A stretch of 64,000 nt of DNA, taken from contig CP136061.1 of the NCBI GenBank assembly GCA_032622095.1, positions 190,842,369 to 190,906,368 of the forward strand. Direction: 5' to 3'. Below, piece after piece: positions 21,354-33,479 of the stretch. Made by a program: the position numbers and the translations under genes. Source of the stretch: Siphonodentalium dalli (taxonomy: Eukaryota > Mollusca > Scaphopoda > Gadilida > Siphonodentaliidae). How positions within the stretch are numbered: position 1 is the stretch's first letter; every line of letters starts with the position of its first letter. Under the pieces are notes generated by a model that was given only the letters and a program-made list of their open reading frames with translations, was not told where the DNA came from and ran no database searches.

Positions 21354-21716
21354 AGTCTGAGTTTAGTGTGCCTGTCATTTGCAAAATGAGGTCCCCGGAG
21401 GGTGAATTTAAGGACGCTATCCCGCATAGCGGGCTAGCATCACCAAATTCACCCTTTGTGGACCTCATTATACACGCCTCATTGTATGGGAGACATAGAC
21501 TCAGATTGAAGTTTCCAAATGGTGAATATTGTGATGTACACCCATTTGGGAACCTCGATTGTGCAATGTGTCGTCTGCCAATTTGGGGTTATAGAGAAAC
21601 TAAACTAAAAAGAAATAGAATCTATGTGAAGAAGTTTCTATATGCGGGATAGCGTCACTAAATTCACCCTCTGGGGACCTCATTCTGCAAATGACAGGCA
21701 CACTAAACTCAGACTT
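21354..21716. mobile_element. TIR element with 75-bp inverted ends (family C)
   Basis: Left end GTCTGAGTTTAGTGTGCCTG through GAATGAGGTCCCC-like and GAGGGTGAATTTA to CGCTATCCCGCATA is mirrored at 21641-21716, ending TAAACTCAGAC. The interior repeats weaker versions of the same phrases (CCAAATGGTGAATATTGTGA). A 94-codon frame inside is a by-product of the repeat. Confidence 0.85.
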
Positions 21717-22080
21717 GGTTTGGGCCCATATAAATGTACATGTATGTATCCACGGATAATGAAAATAAATGGACATTCGACGAAGCTATAATTTCGGGCT
21801 ATCATTTACAGTGTTTACAGCTGTATCTGATTTTAATTCGATAATAGCCGGAAACGATCTTATCAGCATTCGTAATGTCAAAATCATCGTTGGTGGTGAA
21901 TATATCGTTGTTCGTTGGGATATAATTGCATTCGATTTGCACATTATCCTCGTATTTTACACAAACATTCTTATCTCTAACATGTATACTTCGCGGATTA
22001 ATAGCCCCCTCTGTGTCCCGCAATAAGGACCACATAATATCGACTATACCATAAAACTTCGTAACCGCCATTACGCAGAG
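21717..22080. other. no gene recognised
   Basis: Short overlapping frames on both strands (85-89 codons) are mutual shadows with no recognisable motif. Confidence 0.45.
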
Positions 22081-22335
22081 TGGAGTGTATGCTTAGGGTG
22101 TCTTGCATGGGGGCCATCCAACAATACGCTTTGTGTTAATTTCTACCCATGTGGACGGTGGCCATTTTGATCGAGTGAGTGTATGTTTATGGTGTCTTGA
22201 TGGGCACACTACAACACTATTTGTTTGACCTAAATCGGTCAAGAGTAGAAAAATGGCACGTGCCCCCTATTTGCAGACGTCCGCTGGACGGCGGCCATTT
22301 TGGATCTCCTACAGTCAACAATTTCGTCAATGACC
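22080..22335 (+). repeat. tandem units related to 30.3-30.85 kb
   Basis: Contains GTGTATG...GGTGTCTTG, TTTGTTTGACCTAAATCGGT, CAAGAG and GGACGGCGGCCATTTTG, in the same order as the ~150-bp units at 30.3-30.85 kb. About one and a half units. Confidence 0.65.
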
Positions 22336-22664
22336 TCTCATTGTAGACACAATGATGTTCACAACCCCTGCACACATGCATAAAGGGTGTATAAAGGGGT
22401 GGTAGAAGGACAGGGGCGTGGCTAGAGGGTATCCGTTTGGGATGTCCACCTTGCGAAATTCATCACTGCACCCACATTGACTCAGAATAAACACAAGATT
22501 TGCAGAATTTCATTTGCACCCCCCCCCTTTGCACCTCAGCCTGTTCATGAACCAATGAACCATGGTGCTATATACCTGGTATGAGAACATTCAGATTTTT
22601 GAACCTGAAAATTGCATAAATCCTAACATCTACGTGTAAGTCCAGACAAATGCGCACAGCTACG

Positions 22665-23460
22665 GGCGAGAGACCAGGACACACCGGGGCCGACCATGGT
22701 TCGGCCAGGTCATGGTCGGCCCGGTGTGAGAATTTTAAAATCTTAAAAAGAAAATCTTAGCATCTTGGCATCATTCTGTCAAGCTTTCCTGGTGTCGGAA
22801 AATTTTCAAATCTCATACTCAGCCTTAGGTTGGAAAATGTCCAACTGATGACATTTCAGTCCACAATTTGGACCAAATGTAGTAAAATATTGTTTACTTA
22901 CACTAATTAGCAGTGTTTTATTAACCATGGGGAGAGACCAGGACACACCGACCCGACCATGTTTCGGCCCGGTGTGAGAAAATTTTGAAATATGAACAAG
23001 ATAATCGCAAATTCCTATAGCACCTAAGTCTGGCCTCAAGCCTTCCTAGAGTTGGAAATTTCAAATCTGACACCCCACTTAGGTTGGAAAATTTCCAACT
23101 GATGATAGTTCCAATGACAATTTTGACGAAATGTAGGAAAATATTGTTGGGGGGGGGAGGGGGGGGGGGGGGAGACCAGGACACAAGCTTTCCAATTGTT
23201 GGAAATTTCGAACCTGACACCCCCCCCCTAAGTTTGGAAAATTTCCAACTGATGGCCGTTTCAGTTTCCAAATTTTTTACCAAAGGTAGGAAAATATGCA
23301 AATATTGGTCCAAAAACAATAAATCCCCCCCAAATAAATTATTTGAAAATCAAACAAGAACAATTTCAATCTACTGTTGGGGTGAAATGTACAACTGTTA
23401 AAAATGTTGACCAAAGTTGGGGGGGGGGGGCACCCCAACCCCCTGTCGCCATGTCCCTAC
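22665..23460 (+). repeat. tandem repeat, ~250-bp period, with poly-G
   Basis: The phrase GAGACCAGGACACA starts units at about 22670, 22926 and 23173 (periods of about 256 and 247). Each unit carries CGGCCCGGTGTGAGAA or a decayed form, TTAGGTTGGAAAATTTCCAACTGATG in varied spelling, and AAATGTAGGAAAATAT. Poly-G runs interrupt the third unit (about 23149-23172). Open frames here follow the repeat. Confidence 0.75.
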
Positions 23461-24638
23461 ATAAGGGTAGTATATATAGCCCGTTGGCAGCTAATATGTA
23501 GACTGGTTAGGAATGAGTAATCTGAGAAACGTTTAAGACAGTTCTGATGAAAAAAGATTAAAATCAAATATCTAAATCTGGTTTATAATGAAATAAAAAT
23601 ATAAATAAAACAGAATCAAATACAATAAAACACAGAGCTCTGGCGCTATCTGACGTAAATCACAACATGTTGATATAATTATGTCAAATTATCTTTAAAA
23701 TGTAACCTGATGTAAGAGTAGAATATGAATGTCTATCTATATGTCTGTCTGTCCGAAATTTTCTCCCAGACCCCTGGACCGATTAAAAACAAATTTGGTG
23801 TGGTGACTCGGCTACACTGGCGGATGTAAAAACGGGGTTAGATTTTTTTTTTTAATTTAAAAAAAAAAAAAAAATTCTTAACAAAATAAAAAGACTGAAT
23901 AGATTTAAAAAAAATTAGCAATGAGTTCAATCTAAAATTAAAATAATATCTATTTGTTTTAATTATTTAAAAAATTTGTTTTAATCAAAATGTTTAAACG
24001 ATCAAAATGTGAGTGAAGCGCACATAGGGGGCGCCGCTGAATAAAGACTCTGTCTTAGATCAAAATGTGCGTAAAGCGCACACAGAGCGCATGCCCCTCC
24101 GACGCGGAATAAAGGATCCAACAGATTTGCAGCTAATAACAAATGAAAATAAAAGATGTATAAGGTACCGCAAACTGCCTTCATGGAAGGACTCTGTACT
24201 CTTTTTTGCATTTCCCCTGTCTCTATTATTTAACCCGAACTGTATAGATCGAAAACTTATGACCAAATATTCATTAACAATTGCTATCAGTTTGTATGTT
24301 TATTGTGATGATATTGGCAGATCTATATATGGTTGCTAGTTTAGGAAAATGGGATTTCTCTTTTTATTTCGTGGCCACGAAATAACTAATTCGCGGCCAA
24401 AAAATATATATTTTATCCCCATCCAGTCAGATACTCTTCATATACACATACGTGTACATGCGTGTGTTGGCTGCATGGCAAAAACCAAATGCCATGTATG
24501 TCCCATTACTAAAGAGTGCCGCTATTGAAGCGAAGCAAAGCAAGGAATGAGCACCTACCTAATGAGGGTAAGGGGGTAATGTGTCAAGAGTACATGGCTA
24601 TGCATGAAAACATGTAGGGTCCCGTGAGTTCCAGTATC
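23461..24638. other. AT-rich repeat debris, no gene recognised
   Basis: Contains ATGTCTGTCTGTCCGAAATT near 23.74 kb, a phrase style shared with 32.5 kb, and A/T homopolymers at 23.84-23.88 kb. Two phrases with GTGAAGCGCACA or GTAAAGCGCACA lie 60 bp apart. A hairpin motif TTTCGTGGCCACGAAATAA lies at about 24366. Confidence 0.45.
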
Positions 24639-25885
24639 AAAGGCCCACTTAATTTTCGAGTCACCGATTAGTTTGTTATAGTGCCTTGATATACGTTTTG
24701 GAGCGTCTCAGATGGTGCCCATAGAGCAATAGAAACTAGCTGAAGTCATAGAAATATTTCTCCCGTCTCGCTCCCAGAATGCAACATAATTCAAACTAAG
24801 ATATAGAGTTATTCCCCTTCCATTGCAAATTATAGACTTTGCAGTACAAATCAGATGAAGCGTAAGTACAAAAACACGTCGGTACATCAACACAAACAGC
24901 ATGTTCACAGTTTATTACACCGGATAAGTTGACAAACAATGTTTTGGCGCGTCCTCTTTCAAATGGTATATAATATGACATATATTGTATACTAGCAGAG
25001 GTACCCGGCGTTGCTCTGGTGAGAAATGCGTAATTAATTAGTGGCCCTTCAAGTACTTTTTAAAAATTACTAGTCATCTGGGGTAAACAGCTAATATTGC
25101 GCGACTCTCTGGATAGTTACATCATCTATCTTTTAAGTTGATGACACACGCTCTTTATTGCTAAATGTTAGTGCCTCTTTAAGTCATTTGAGATCAACAG
25201 CACCTATCCCGCGACACCCCCAGTCAATGTACTGTTGTACACCCCCACATATAGTCTGGGCTAATTATTAAACGCTTTTTATTGATCATATAAGTTATTA
25301 GCACCCATTTAAGTCATACGAGGTCAAAGGCGCCTATCACATGACAATCCCCTGGTCAGGTAACCATCTGCACCAATGCTCCTACATATATTCTAAGCTG
25401 ATAAGAAACGCTCTTTATTGCTTATAGTTCCCCCTTTAAGTCGACTGAGTTCAACGGCATCTACCTCATGGCATTATCGGGCCAATTTAATCCCATGTTT
25501 CATTTTCACCGACCCTATTGCAACCATTTTGCGTATGTATAGTTAATTAGTTAGTTAAAGTAATACGTAGTGCCCCTTTAAGACATCTGATGTCAACGGG
25601 ACCTATCTAATAAGATTCACATGGTCAGTAACGATGGTCCAACCATTTGGCCGCCTCTAGCCAAAATATATATAAAATAATTATTAGTGCCCATTTAAGA
25701 GATCTGAGGTGAACGGAACCTATCTAATAATGCTCCCGGGTCAAATTACTCATATATGCAAATGTTCAGTTCCGATGGTCCAGCCGTTTGGTCGCATATA
25801 AGCGGACAAACAAACAAACACAGTTGAGTTTTATTAGTACATGTATAGATATATATGCGATCTGGGGGGGGGGGGGGGGGTTGAA
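24639..25885 (+). mobile_element. family A copy 2, interrupted by another element
   Basis: Starts with the intact left end AAAGGCCCACTTAATTTTCG and follows the family order to AAATGGTATATAATATGACA at about 24980. The matching right end (GCGATCTGGGGG...TTGAAAATTA, with the G-run expanded to 17) does not appear until 25859-25885. The intervening ~850 bp is foreign (see 24999-25850). Confidence 0.75.
24999..25850 (+). mobile_element. insertion of ~130-bp tandem units inside family A copy 2
   Basis: Begins TAGCAGAGGTACCCGGCGTT and ends GTTGAGTTTTATTAGTACAT followed by an AT-rich stretch. In between are about six variants of a ~130-bp unit with TTAGTGCCCCTTTAAGTCAT, CTGAGGTCAACGGCACCTAT and GGTCCAGCCGTTTGG-like phrases. 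The ends are typical of non-autonomous elements in invertebrates, but I cannot assign a class. A related piece lies at 26.6-26.9 kb. Confidence 0.6.
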
Positions 25886-26359
25886 AATTAATTTTCGAGT
25901 CACCGGTTATTTTTTTTTTATAGTGCCTTGATATACGGCTTTAATAACAATATATGCCATACAATATGATTAAAATACTATAATTCATCACCATTTGGGA
26001 CACCTGACAGTGTGTCTCAGAAGGTGCCCATAGAGAACATGAAATCATAAAATCATTTTTCCCGTTATGTATTCCAGAATGCAACACAATTCAAACTGTA
26101 GTTTATTTTCAATGGAAGGGAATAACTCTATATCTAAATATATAGAGTTATTCCCCTTCCATTGAAAATAATCGACTTTGCGCAGAAACTTTAGCACATC
26201 GATTTAGACGTCGATTTCAGAACAAAAACAACATGTTCACAGTTTATTACATCGAATTAGTTGAAAATGCAATGTTTTGGAGCTTCCTCTTTCAAATGGT
26301 ACATAATATTGGATATTTTATATAATTTGATCTGGGAGTTCGAAACTTAAGAGGGCCTT
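25883..26359 (+). mobile_element. miniature element, family A copy 3
   Basis: Starts AATTTTCGAGTCACCGG, directly joined to the right end of copy 2, and ends TTCGAAACTTAAGAGGGCCT. It carries the hairpin of copy 1 (TTCAATGGAAGGG-AATAACT and its mirror) at about 26103-26171. Confidence 0.8.
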
Positions 26360-26599
26360 CCAGGCCATGGTTAGTATATTTTCTGTTCAGCGTTATGCAT
26401 GGTTGTGAGAACAAATATATGTAAATATTAACTAATTTCTTGTGCGGTGACAGTGCATTGCTTCCCACGTTATAAGCTGCATGTTTTATCATGCTCATGC
26501 ACAGCTTCTTTGCATATGTATGTTGTCTCAGATGGTATTTATATATTTTATGTTTGGTAGGGGAAACACGTTTTAGCGACCGTCTTCATAATGCCCCGA

Positions 26600-26910
26600 T
26601 TTAAATTAATTATTAGTCACCCGAGGTAAACATCACCTGTTACAAGACACTCCCCGGATATTTACTTTTAAGTTGATAGTAAACGATTTTTATTGCTAAT
26701 TATTAGTGCCTTCAACTATGTTAATATAATTTATTAGTACCCCCTTACATCATCTGATGTCAATGGCGCCTATGACATGAAATAATCTGCTAAGAAATTC
26801 TCTTTTTTTGCTCATATATGATAACTTCCCGACCACCGACACCTATCCAATGGGATAATTCGGGTCAATTTACCCATGTGTATCAGTTTCCAGCGATCGT
26901 GGTCCAACCA
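26600..26910 (+). repeat. fragment of the 25.0-25.85 kb tandem unit
   Basis: Shares ATTATTAGT, CACCCGAGGTAAACATCACC, GGTCAATTTACCCATGTGTA and GTGGTCCAACCATTTTGGG with the units inside family A copy 2. About two decayed units. Confidence 0.6.
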
Positions 26911-28999
26911 TTTTGGGTATACATGGTTACAAAATTGTACAGGTGCACCGGACCTAAACGATGTGATATCCGTTGCATCGCATAGAGTCTTTCCCTTAAC
27001 ACACATAGGGACATGACAATCTGCGGGAAAGCCTTGATTGCAACAATTTTATGTTAGGTCAGTTGTCGATCGAATAATGCAACTTTTGGTGTTCGGTCAG
27101 TGGCGGGGTTAATATGTGTGGCTAGGGCGAATATCAGCCTTTCGTTGGACACCAAAGGGAGCCCTCTACGTGCTGTATTACTCGAGATATCGGCCGTTCC
27201 ACACAATTTGAACTTCTGTTCCGCAGATTGTCATTCTATTCCATATTCCATCCCATCCCTCAGATTGTCATGTCCCCACACCGATGAAAACAAAAGTCTT
27301 TTATGCTGGATAATATAACTGTTTCCAACTTTGAAGCCGGTTTATATATAGTTTGATACATTTATTTTAACAGTTGGTATACCATCTATAGTATTTACGA
27401 GTGGAATTACAATGACGAAATCGCCAAGTTGCAAGCAGCGAAGGAATAATACCAGGATGAATTTTGGTGAAACACCTCGGTGACTTTGTAAGCTGATAGC
27501 TGAGGAAAAAATACCAGGGTGAATTTTGGCAAAAATAGCAAGATAAATTTACACGGTACAATTAATTGTGATGAAATATACTAGGGTTATATACCCTGGG
27601 AATTTTAACAGATCTACCGCGTGAATTTTGTATAGGTGTCTGTATTAATTCAGATTAAAGAGGATTCGTCTCAAATTCATCTGACATAATACCAAAGGCT
27701 GTCAACGAACGAACGAAATATCGTCATGACTCATACCAAGATGGTGGGAACACAACAACCAGACCATTTCTATCTGCGTCCATTACAATAATGCAACTGA
27801 CGGCCATATTACACATATACTATTTCGTGGCCACGAATTATTTATTTCGTGGTTACGAAATAAAAATATATATTCCCCATGCCATAAACCAGCCACCGCG
27901 TACATCCAGAAAGAGAGTACAAAGATAACAAAACCTTCAAAACTGTCTGGGGAATTTCATCACTATTTATTAAAGCTTGTCTACAAATTGGCAATTCGCG
28001 AAAATTTCAGTTTCGTTAAATTCACATTTAGTTGCTTTAGCTAACAGTTTCGGATCACCTATATATACAATTATCTCATGCTTGACTTCATAAGGGGTGT
28101 GAGTATAAAATTATGTAACTATTGTGATCCTAATTATTAGAACCCAGAATATATATTTAGCTAAAATATTTATGTAAATATCATATTTTAAGAACAAAAT
28201 AAATGGAAATAAGTAGTCATACTATACCTCAAACAGATAGTGAAGTATTCATAATAATACATTGGATGGTTATTATATAATACTATGCAAGTATCGGCGA
28301 AAATTCGCCGAAAGGGGGAAGAGTGTGAAACAATTTGAATAAAAAATAAAGGGATGTGTATCCGAAAACAAATAGTCAAAAACATGTAACATGAAAAATG
28401 GGGTGGATGTCGATTCAATCTTCATGCCTCCATAAACAGTTGTATCCCGGAAGTTACCAAAATGAAAAAAATAGCCGACGTGTCTTGATTTTTTTTGTAT
28501 GACCCCCCCCCCCCCTCCCCATCACACCGACTGGAAAGTTAAAAATGTGTCACACTTATCCCAACATGACTGTTTCAGCGATATAGGCAATCAATTCGCT
28601 TGAATAATTGAGTGCATTATGTACCCTATATTTACCGGCTATGGGGAGCTATCGACCAATATCATACACAAAGTAGTCGCCACTATACACTCATCTTTCA
28701 AACACATCCAACGAGTAGCTTTCTGTCGCGAAAGGCAGCACTCGTTTTATAATGATCCGAATACTTGATATTTCTATAGGACCTGGAGGAGATATTGTCC
28801 CAGTGTGAATAGGGAGTCTTTGATGTATCTTTAACAAGAATGACATATCGGGTGAGTTCCTTTTGATGTTAGCTTGTCATAAGCCAGAAGGTTTTCTTTT
28901 TATACTTGCTCTCGGCAGAAAATTTTCTATCGACGTAGATTCACAGACACTGTCATGCAGTTAATCCTTTCGTGACTGGAGCTGTGCTGATGCAGCATT
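26911..28999. other. no gene recognised; a hairpin motif and poly-C
   Basis: AT-rich DNA. The phrase ATTTCGTGGCCACGAATTAT followed by ATTTCGTGGTTACGAAATAA lies at 27824-27867, and C14 lies at 28503-28516. Repeated phrases TACCAGG-TGAATTTTGG near 27.45-27.53 kb suggest a short decayed tandem repeat. Small frames have no recognisable motif. Confidence 0.45.
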
Positions 29000-29344
29000 A
29001 AAGGCCCACATAATTTTCGAACCCCCGGATCACATTAATAAAATATATACCATTTGAACGAGGAAGCTCCAAAACATTGTATTATCAACTTATCCGGTGT
29101 AATAAACTGTGAACATGTTGTTTGTGTTGAGGTACCGACGTGTTTTTGTGCTTGAGTTTCATCTGGTTTGTACTGAAACTCTATTTTTTTCAATTTTCTA
29201 TTACTCTATGGACACCTTCTGAGACACAGACGCTCCAAATGGTGATGAATTATAGTATTTTAGTCATATTTTATGTAATTTTATGCTATTAAAACCGTAT
29301 TTCAAGGCATTATAAAAATAATCGGTAACTCAAAAATTAAGTAG
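29000..29344 (-). mobile_element. miniature element, family A copy 4
   Basis: Minus orientation. It starts at the family right end (AAAGGCCCACATAATTTTCG), runs through ATTATCAACTTATCCGGTGT and AACATGTTG, then CTCCAAATGGTGATGAATTA, and ends CGGTAACTCAAAAATTAAGT. The central hairpin is collapsed. Confidence 0.75.
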
Positions 29345-29397
29345 ATCATTTGCCAATGCATTCTCTTATATATGCGAGTCAAGGTAAATATTGTCAG

Positions 29398-29452
29398 GCC
29401 AATGTATTCTCTTATATATTCGGGAGACTCGTATATAAGAAAATACATTGGC
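29398..29452. repeat. hairpin
   Basis: GCCAATGTATTCTCTTATAT on the left and the near-exact mirror ending AAATACATTGGC on the right, separated by a 13-bp loop. One mismatch. Confidence 0.8.
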
Positions 29453-29666
29453 ACAGTGTTTTCGCAAAAATTCAGGACGCTCCAGTCATGGAAGGGTTAA
29501 CATATATTGAGTATATATATATATATATATATATATGGGTTAACAACTAAGGCTACGTTCACACAGCCAACACAATTGGCCGGCAAATTTCGAAAGCCCA
29601 GTGCAGTCTCATTAACCATATAAATAATAGTTTAAAGATTATTCGCAATTGTTTTTCGTTTATTCG

Positions 29667-29739
29667 CAATTGTTTTGCGTTTATTCGCAACAGTAGAGGA
29701 GAGTCTCCTCTACTATTGCGAATAAACGCAAAACAATTG
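29667..29739. repeat. 36-bp-arm hairpin
   Basis: Arms of 36 nt (left starts CAATTGTTTTGCGTTTATTC) pair with one mismatch around a single-base loop at 29703. An extra direct copy of TATTCGCAATTGTTTTTCG precedes it. The surroundings (GGCTACGTTCACACAGCC at about 29550, ACCAGTGTGAATCTG at 29741) suggest a decayed TIR element. Confidence 0.85.
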
Positions 29740-30059
29740 TACCAGTGTGAATCTGTGAATCTACAGCCATTGTCTGCAGTAGTTCCAATAATATTTAATC
29801 CTAATTGAAGTTGGATAGCCTATGTATTCACATTAAAACATTTCATTTTCTGCATCACAAGTGTATTGCCATACATATAGTGTATTCAATATTTCAGCAA
29901 GTGTGTGTTGATATCTGCGTCCACTGCCAGAATTACACAGTGTACCACTAACATAACACATGAACAAATTGTACTAACTTTCTGATATGGTGTTTGTGTA
30001 TGTGCACACTCCACAGTACGACAGTATGAGACTATGAGTATCCAATATCCATCCATATG

Positions 30060-30215
30060 GATATTTTAGTAAAAGTAATCAAAATGTAATCATTATTACA
30101 TGTACATTTGAAAGTAATCGATTACGATTACTTGTAATAAAAAAATGTCATGATTACTGATTACAGGCGATTACTCCACATTTTGTAATCGATTACTTTG
30201 ATTACGATTACACCA
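30060..30215. repeat. ATTAC-rich repeat
   Basis: About a dozen occurrences of ATTAC or GTAAT in both orientations in 150 bp, including TAATCGATTACGATTACTTG and TAATCGATTACTTTGATTAC, ending CACCAACCCTGG. It probably marks the end of a dispersed element. Confidence 0.7.
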
Positions 30216-30299
30216 ACCCTGGAGGAGACAACGTATGCCAATAACACTGTATAGCTACGTGTATAGGCTACATCAGTGAAACACCAGTAATCAGTCTGC

Positions 30300-30860
30300 T
30301 CGTGTTGCATTTTTGTTCAGGTGGGGTGTTGGGTGATTGGAAAAGTGGTCCTGTGTGCCAGCCCACAACACCCATCGAATTACCTAAATCGATCAAGGGA
30401 CTGAGAAATGACAGGCTGCTCTATTTGGAACCAGCTGGGCGGCGGTCATTTCGTATTGGGGTGGTGTTGGAATGGAGGGGGGTTGAATGTGTGTAATGGG
30501 ACCACAATACAAACACCCTTTGTTTGACCGAAATCGGGCAAGAGGGTTGAGCAATGACATCGGTGACCGATCCGGACTCCTCCGGGCGGCGTCCATTTTT
30601 AATCGGGTGGGGTGTATGGATGTTTCAAAAGACTGTCTTGTCGGACCACCTTACAAAACCCTACTTCGTCAGATATCGGTCAAGGGGCCGAGGAATGACA
30701 TGGGTGCCCTATTCGACTCATCTGGGCGGCGTCCATTTTTAATCGGGTTGAGTTTTTGTGTGTTTCAAAAGGCTGTCTTGTGGTTCACAAAACAACATCC
30801 TATTTTTCCCAAAATAGGTCAAGGGGCTGAGAAATGACTTGGGGCCCTATATATTCGGAC
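30300..30860 (+). repeat. ~150-bp tandem array
   Basis: Three to four units each with CGGGCGGCGTCCATTTTTAA or TGGGCGGCGGTCATTTCGTA, TTTGTTTGACCGAAATCGGG-like and GGGCTGAGAAATGAC phrases. Frames of 60-116 codons here repeat the same words and are not independent genes. Confidence 0.8.
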
Positions 30861-31317
30861 CCATTTCTCAAAAATTCGTCGCAAATATCCTATTTGATAT
30901 ATGTTTGTTTGCATCATTTCACTGGTCTTCCTCAGTATATCATCGGACATGTTCAAATTTCAGGTTATAATTATCCAACGTCAAAAGTGATCAATTTATA
31001 CTCTTCGGTGTACACATTATCACATTTGAACCGAGCACCAATTATAGTCCCTTATTTAAGGCTTAAATCGATTGTGACTTTAGTGACTAACGCATGGAAC
31101 TTTAAAGATGTGTTGTTTAATTATATGGGGAACTTGGGGGGGGGGGTGCCCGGGCTGGGTCCTGGCTCCCATAACATATTTTAGCGCCCACTTCCACAAA
31201 TTAATATATTCTGCGTGATACGGAAGACCGAGCGGACTCTTATTTTACTCTCTATATAGACTTGCGTGATGAATGTATAGCTGGTTATATATCGTCCTTT
31301 TCTAGTATGTCGGCTTT

Positions 31318-31761
31318 AAAGGCCCACTTAATTTTCTAACCTCCACATTATATAAAATATATGCCATATATTATAGAACATTTGAAAGAGGAAGCTCCAA
31401 CAAATTGTATTATCAACTTGTTCGGTGTAATAAACAATAAACATGTTGTTTTTGTTTAGGTACCGACGTGTTTTCTACGCTTAAGTTTCATATGGGCAGT
31501 ACTGTAAATTCTAGTATTTTCAATGGAAGGGGAATAACCCTATATCTGTTTGAATTATGTTGCATTCTGGGAGTGAGGCGGGGAAATGTTTCTATGATTT
31601 TAGCTATTTTCTATTTCTCTATGGGCACCTTCTGGGACACAGACGTTCCAAATGGTGAATGAATTATAGTATTTTAATCATATTTTATAGATTGTTATTA
31701 AAACCGTATATCAAGGCACTATAAAAATAAAGTCGGTGACTCGAAAATAAAATGGGCTTTT
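31318..31761 (-). mobile_element. miniature element, family A copy 5
   Basis: Minus orientation with both ends present: AAAGGCCCACTTAATTTTCT at 31318 and TCGAAAATAAAATGGGCTTT near 31760. The flanks TTTAAAGG and CTTTTAAC suggest a TTAA or TA target. The 64-codon frame inside is element sequence. Confidence 0.8.
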
Positions 31762-32470
31762 AACATACACAACGAAGAGGAAAGTTCGATATTTTTTTCC
31801 ACCGATATAGACGCATGCACTATGTGCAAATGTTCCCCGCCAATCTCTTTATATTAAAACAGAATCCCCGCAGTACTGTAAATGATTACAGAGGCGAGGT
31901 TTAATAGATACAAGTTAAAGAACCGCTTGCAATCAAATAACGCTTTTATTATTTTACAATAGACGCATATAGACGCTGCGATATATTGTTGTAGGTATTT
32001 TTCTAAAGTGTGCCAATTATCTATATACCCATTTTTTATATTGACCGTTATAAGTCTCTAAAAGGTTGTTGCTTGACTTGAAACTCACCACCACTGTGCA
32101 GCACAATAATTTTACTTTAAGGTATGGCTATCAGCTGAAATATCAAGGGACAATGTACCTTAGTATGTTAGCCACATGATCAGAGTCAGTTTAAAATAAG
32201 CGGGGATATTTTCTATAATGAGTATGATATATCGCTGCGAGAAAGCAATCGGATTCGTCCATTCTTGCAAGAAGAACTAATACCAGTGACCTTGACCCAC
32301 TGTGACTTCGACCCATAGTTAATCAGATATTCATAACATTGTGTCTCAGGGGTTATACCTTCCTGTAATTTCAGTCTGTATTATCGATAATAATGATAAT
32401 TCATGCACATGTGATGCAATGAACACATACATCTACTGATGAGCCTCTGCGTCCACTCATTCTGCATGAA
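31762..32470. other. no gene recognised
   Basis: AT-rich sequence without matches in the window. Confidence 0.45.
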
Positions 32471-33190
32471 TCTAATATATATTTTGGGACTTATGTCTGT
32501 CTGTCTGTTTGTTAGCTATGGCCGTGAAAACTGCCGGACGGATTTAGCCCAAACTTCCTATATCTAAGGGTAAAATCCCACACGAAGTATTATCGCACCG
32601 CTTCTGAGAACGTCAGAGCACTCCTTCTCCATTCACAGTCACCAAAATGACCGTCATTGGCACTGAGGAGTTAATCGCGTTGATAGTTAAAGAGCGTTCG
32701 TATCCGCAGTGTCGTTGATAAAGAGCGTATGCGTATAGTGTGATTCTTATGTCTGGGGCCAGACGTGAGTGTGTCTGTATCCAGACATGAGCGTGTTCTT
32801 ATTTCTGTCTTCGTAATTAGGGGTTCCAAGGAACGGGGGAGATTTTCATCGGGTAAGTTTTTCCGCCCGAGGTGATCTTCACCTTGAAACGGGTACCCAC
32901 AAACGTGCCTCTTTTAGGGACGGGTACCATCACGGGACGGGTTCCATCATTTCTCTTGATTAAAAAGGCAGAATTATCTCAAATTAAATAAAAGAAAATG
33001 ACGGATTTCGACGAAATTTGATACCTAGGGATACTTTTGTCGGGGGAGTGTTTTCGACGGGTCAAACCGTGACCCCGACATGACCTTGACCTTCAAAATG
33101 GTCAATTCAAGGTCAAAGCCCGGACGAAGTCGGATCACCTGCTAGATATATATATTTGCGAATGTTTGTCTGCCTATATATATCAAACTC
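32471..33190. repeat. decayed repeat with TCAAGGTCA-type phrases
   Basis: Contains CTTATGTCTGTCTGTCTGTT and GGACGGATTTAGCCCAAAC. Near 33.03-33.13 kb it has GGGGGAGTGTTTTCGACGGG, GACATGACCTTGACCTTCAA and CAATTCAAGGTCAAAGCC. The latter block is the reverse complement of the ~124-bp unit arrayed at 39.78-40.12 kb. Confidence 0.55.
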
Positions 33191-33479
33191 CATGCAGGGT
33201 TTACATCCCTTGGTGACTCGGTAAGACCGCTGCTACCGGCGACATTTTACCCACATTTGGTGGACATCCGCGATATTAAGATATATACTAAGCGAACAGA
33301 GCCGCATGCTGCCTTTGTTAAGCACACAAAATATCGAACATAATTTGTACAAATTTTGAACCTTAAGTTTGAAAAATCCCACTAAAACCGAAGAACTATA
33401 TTTCGAAACGGTGTGATTCGGTTCTCCGATTATTTTATCACCACAAAAGTCTAAACGCAACCACGTTATCACAACTCGC

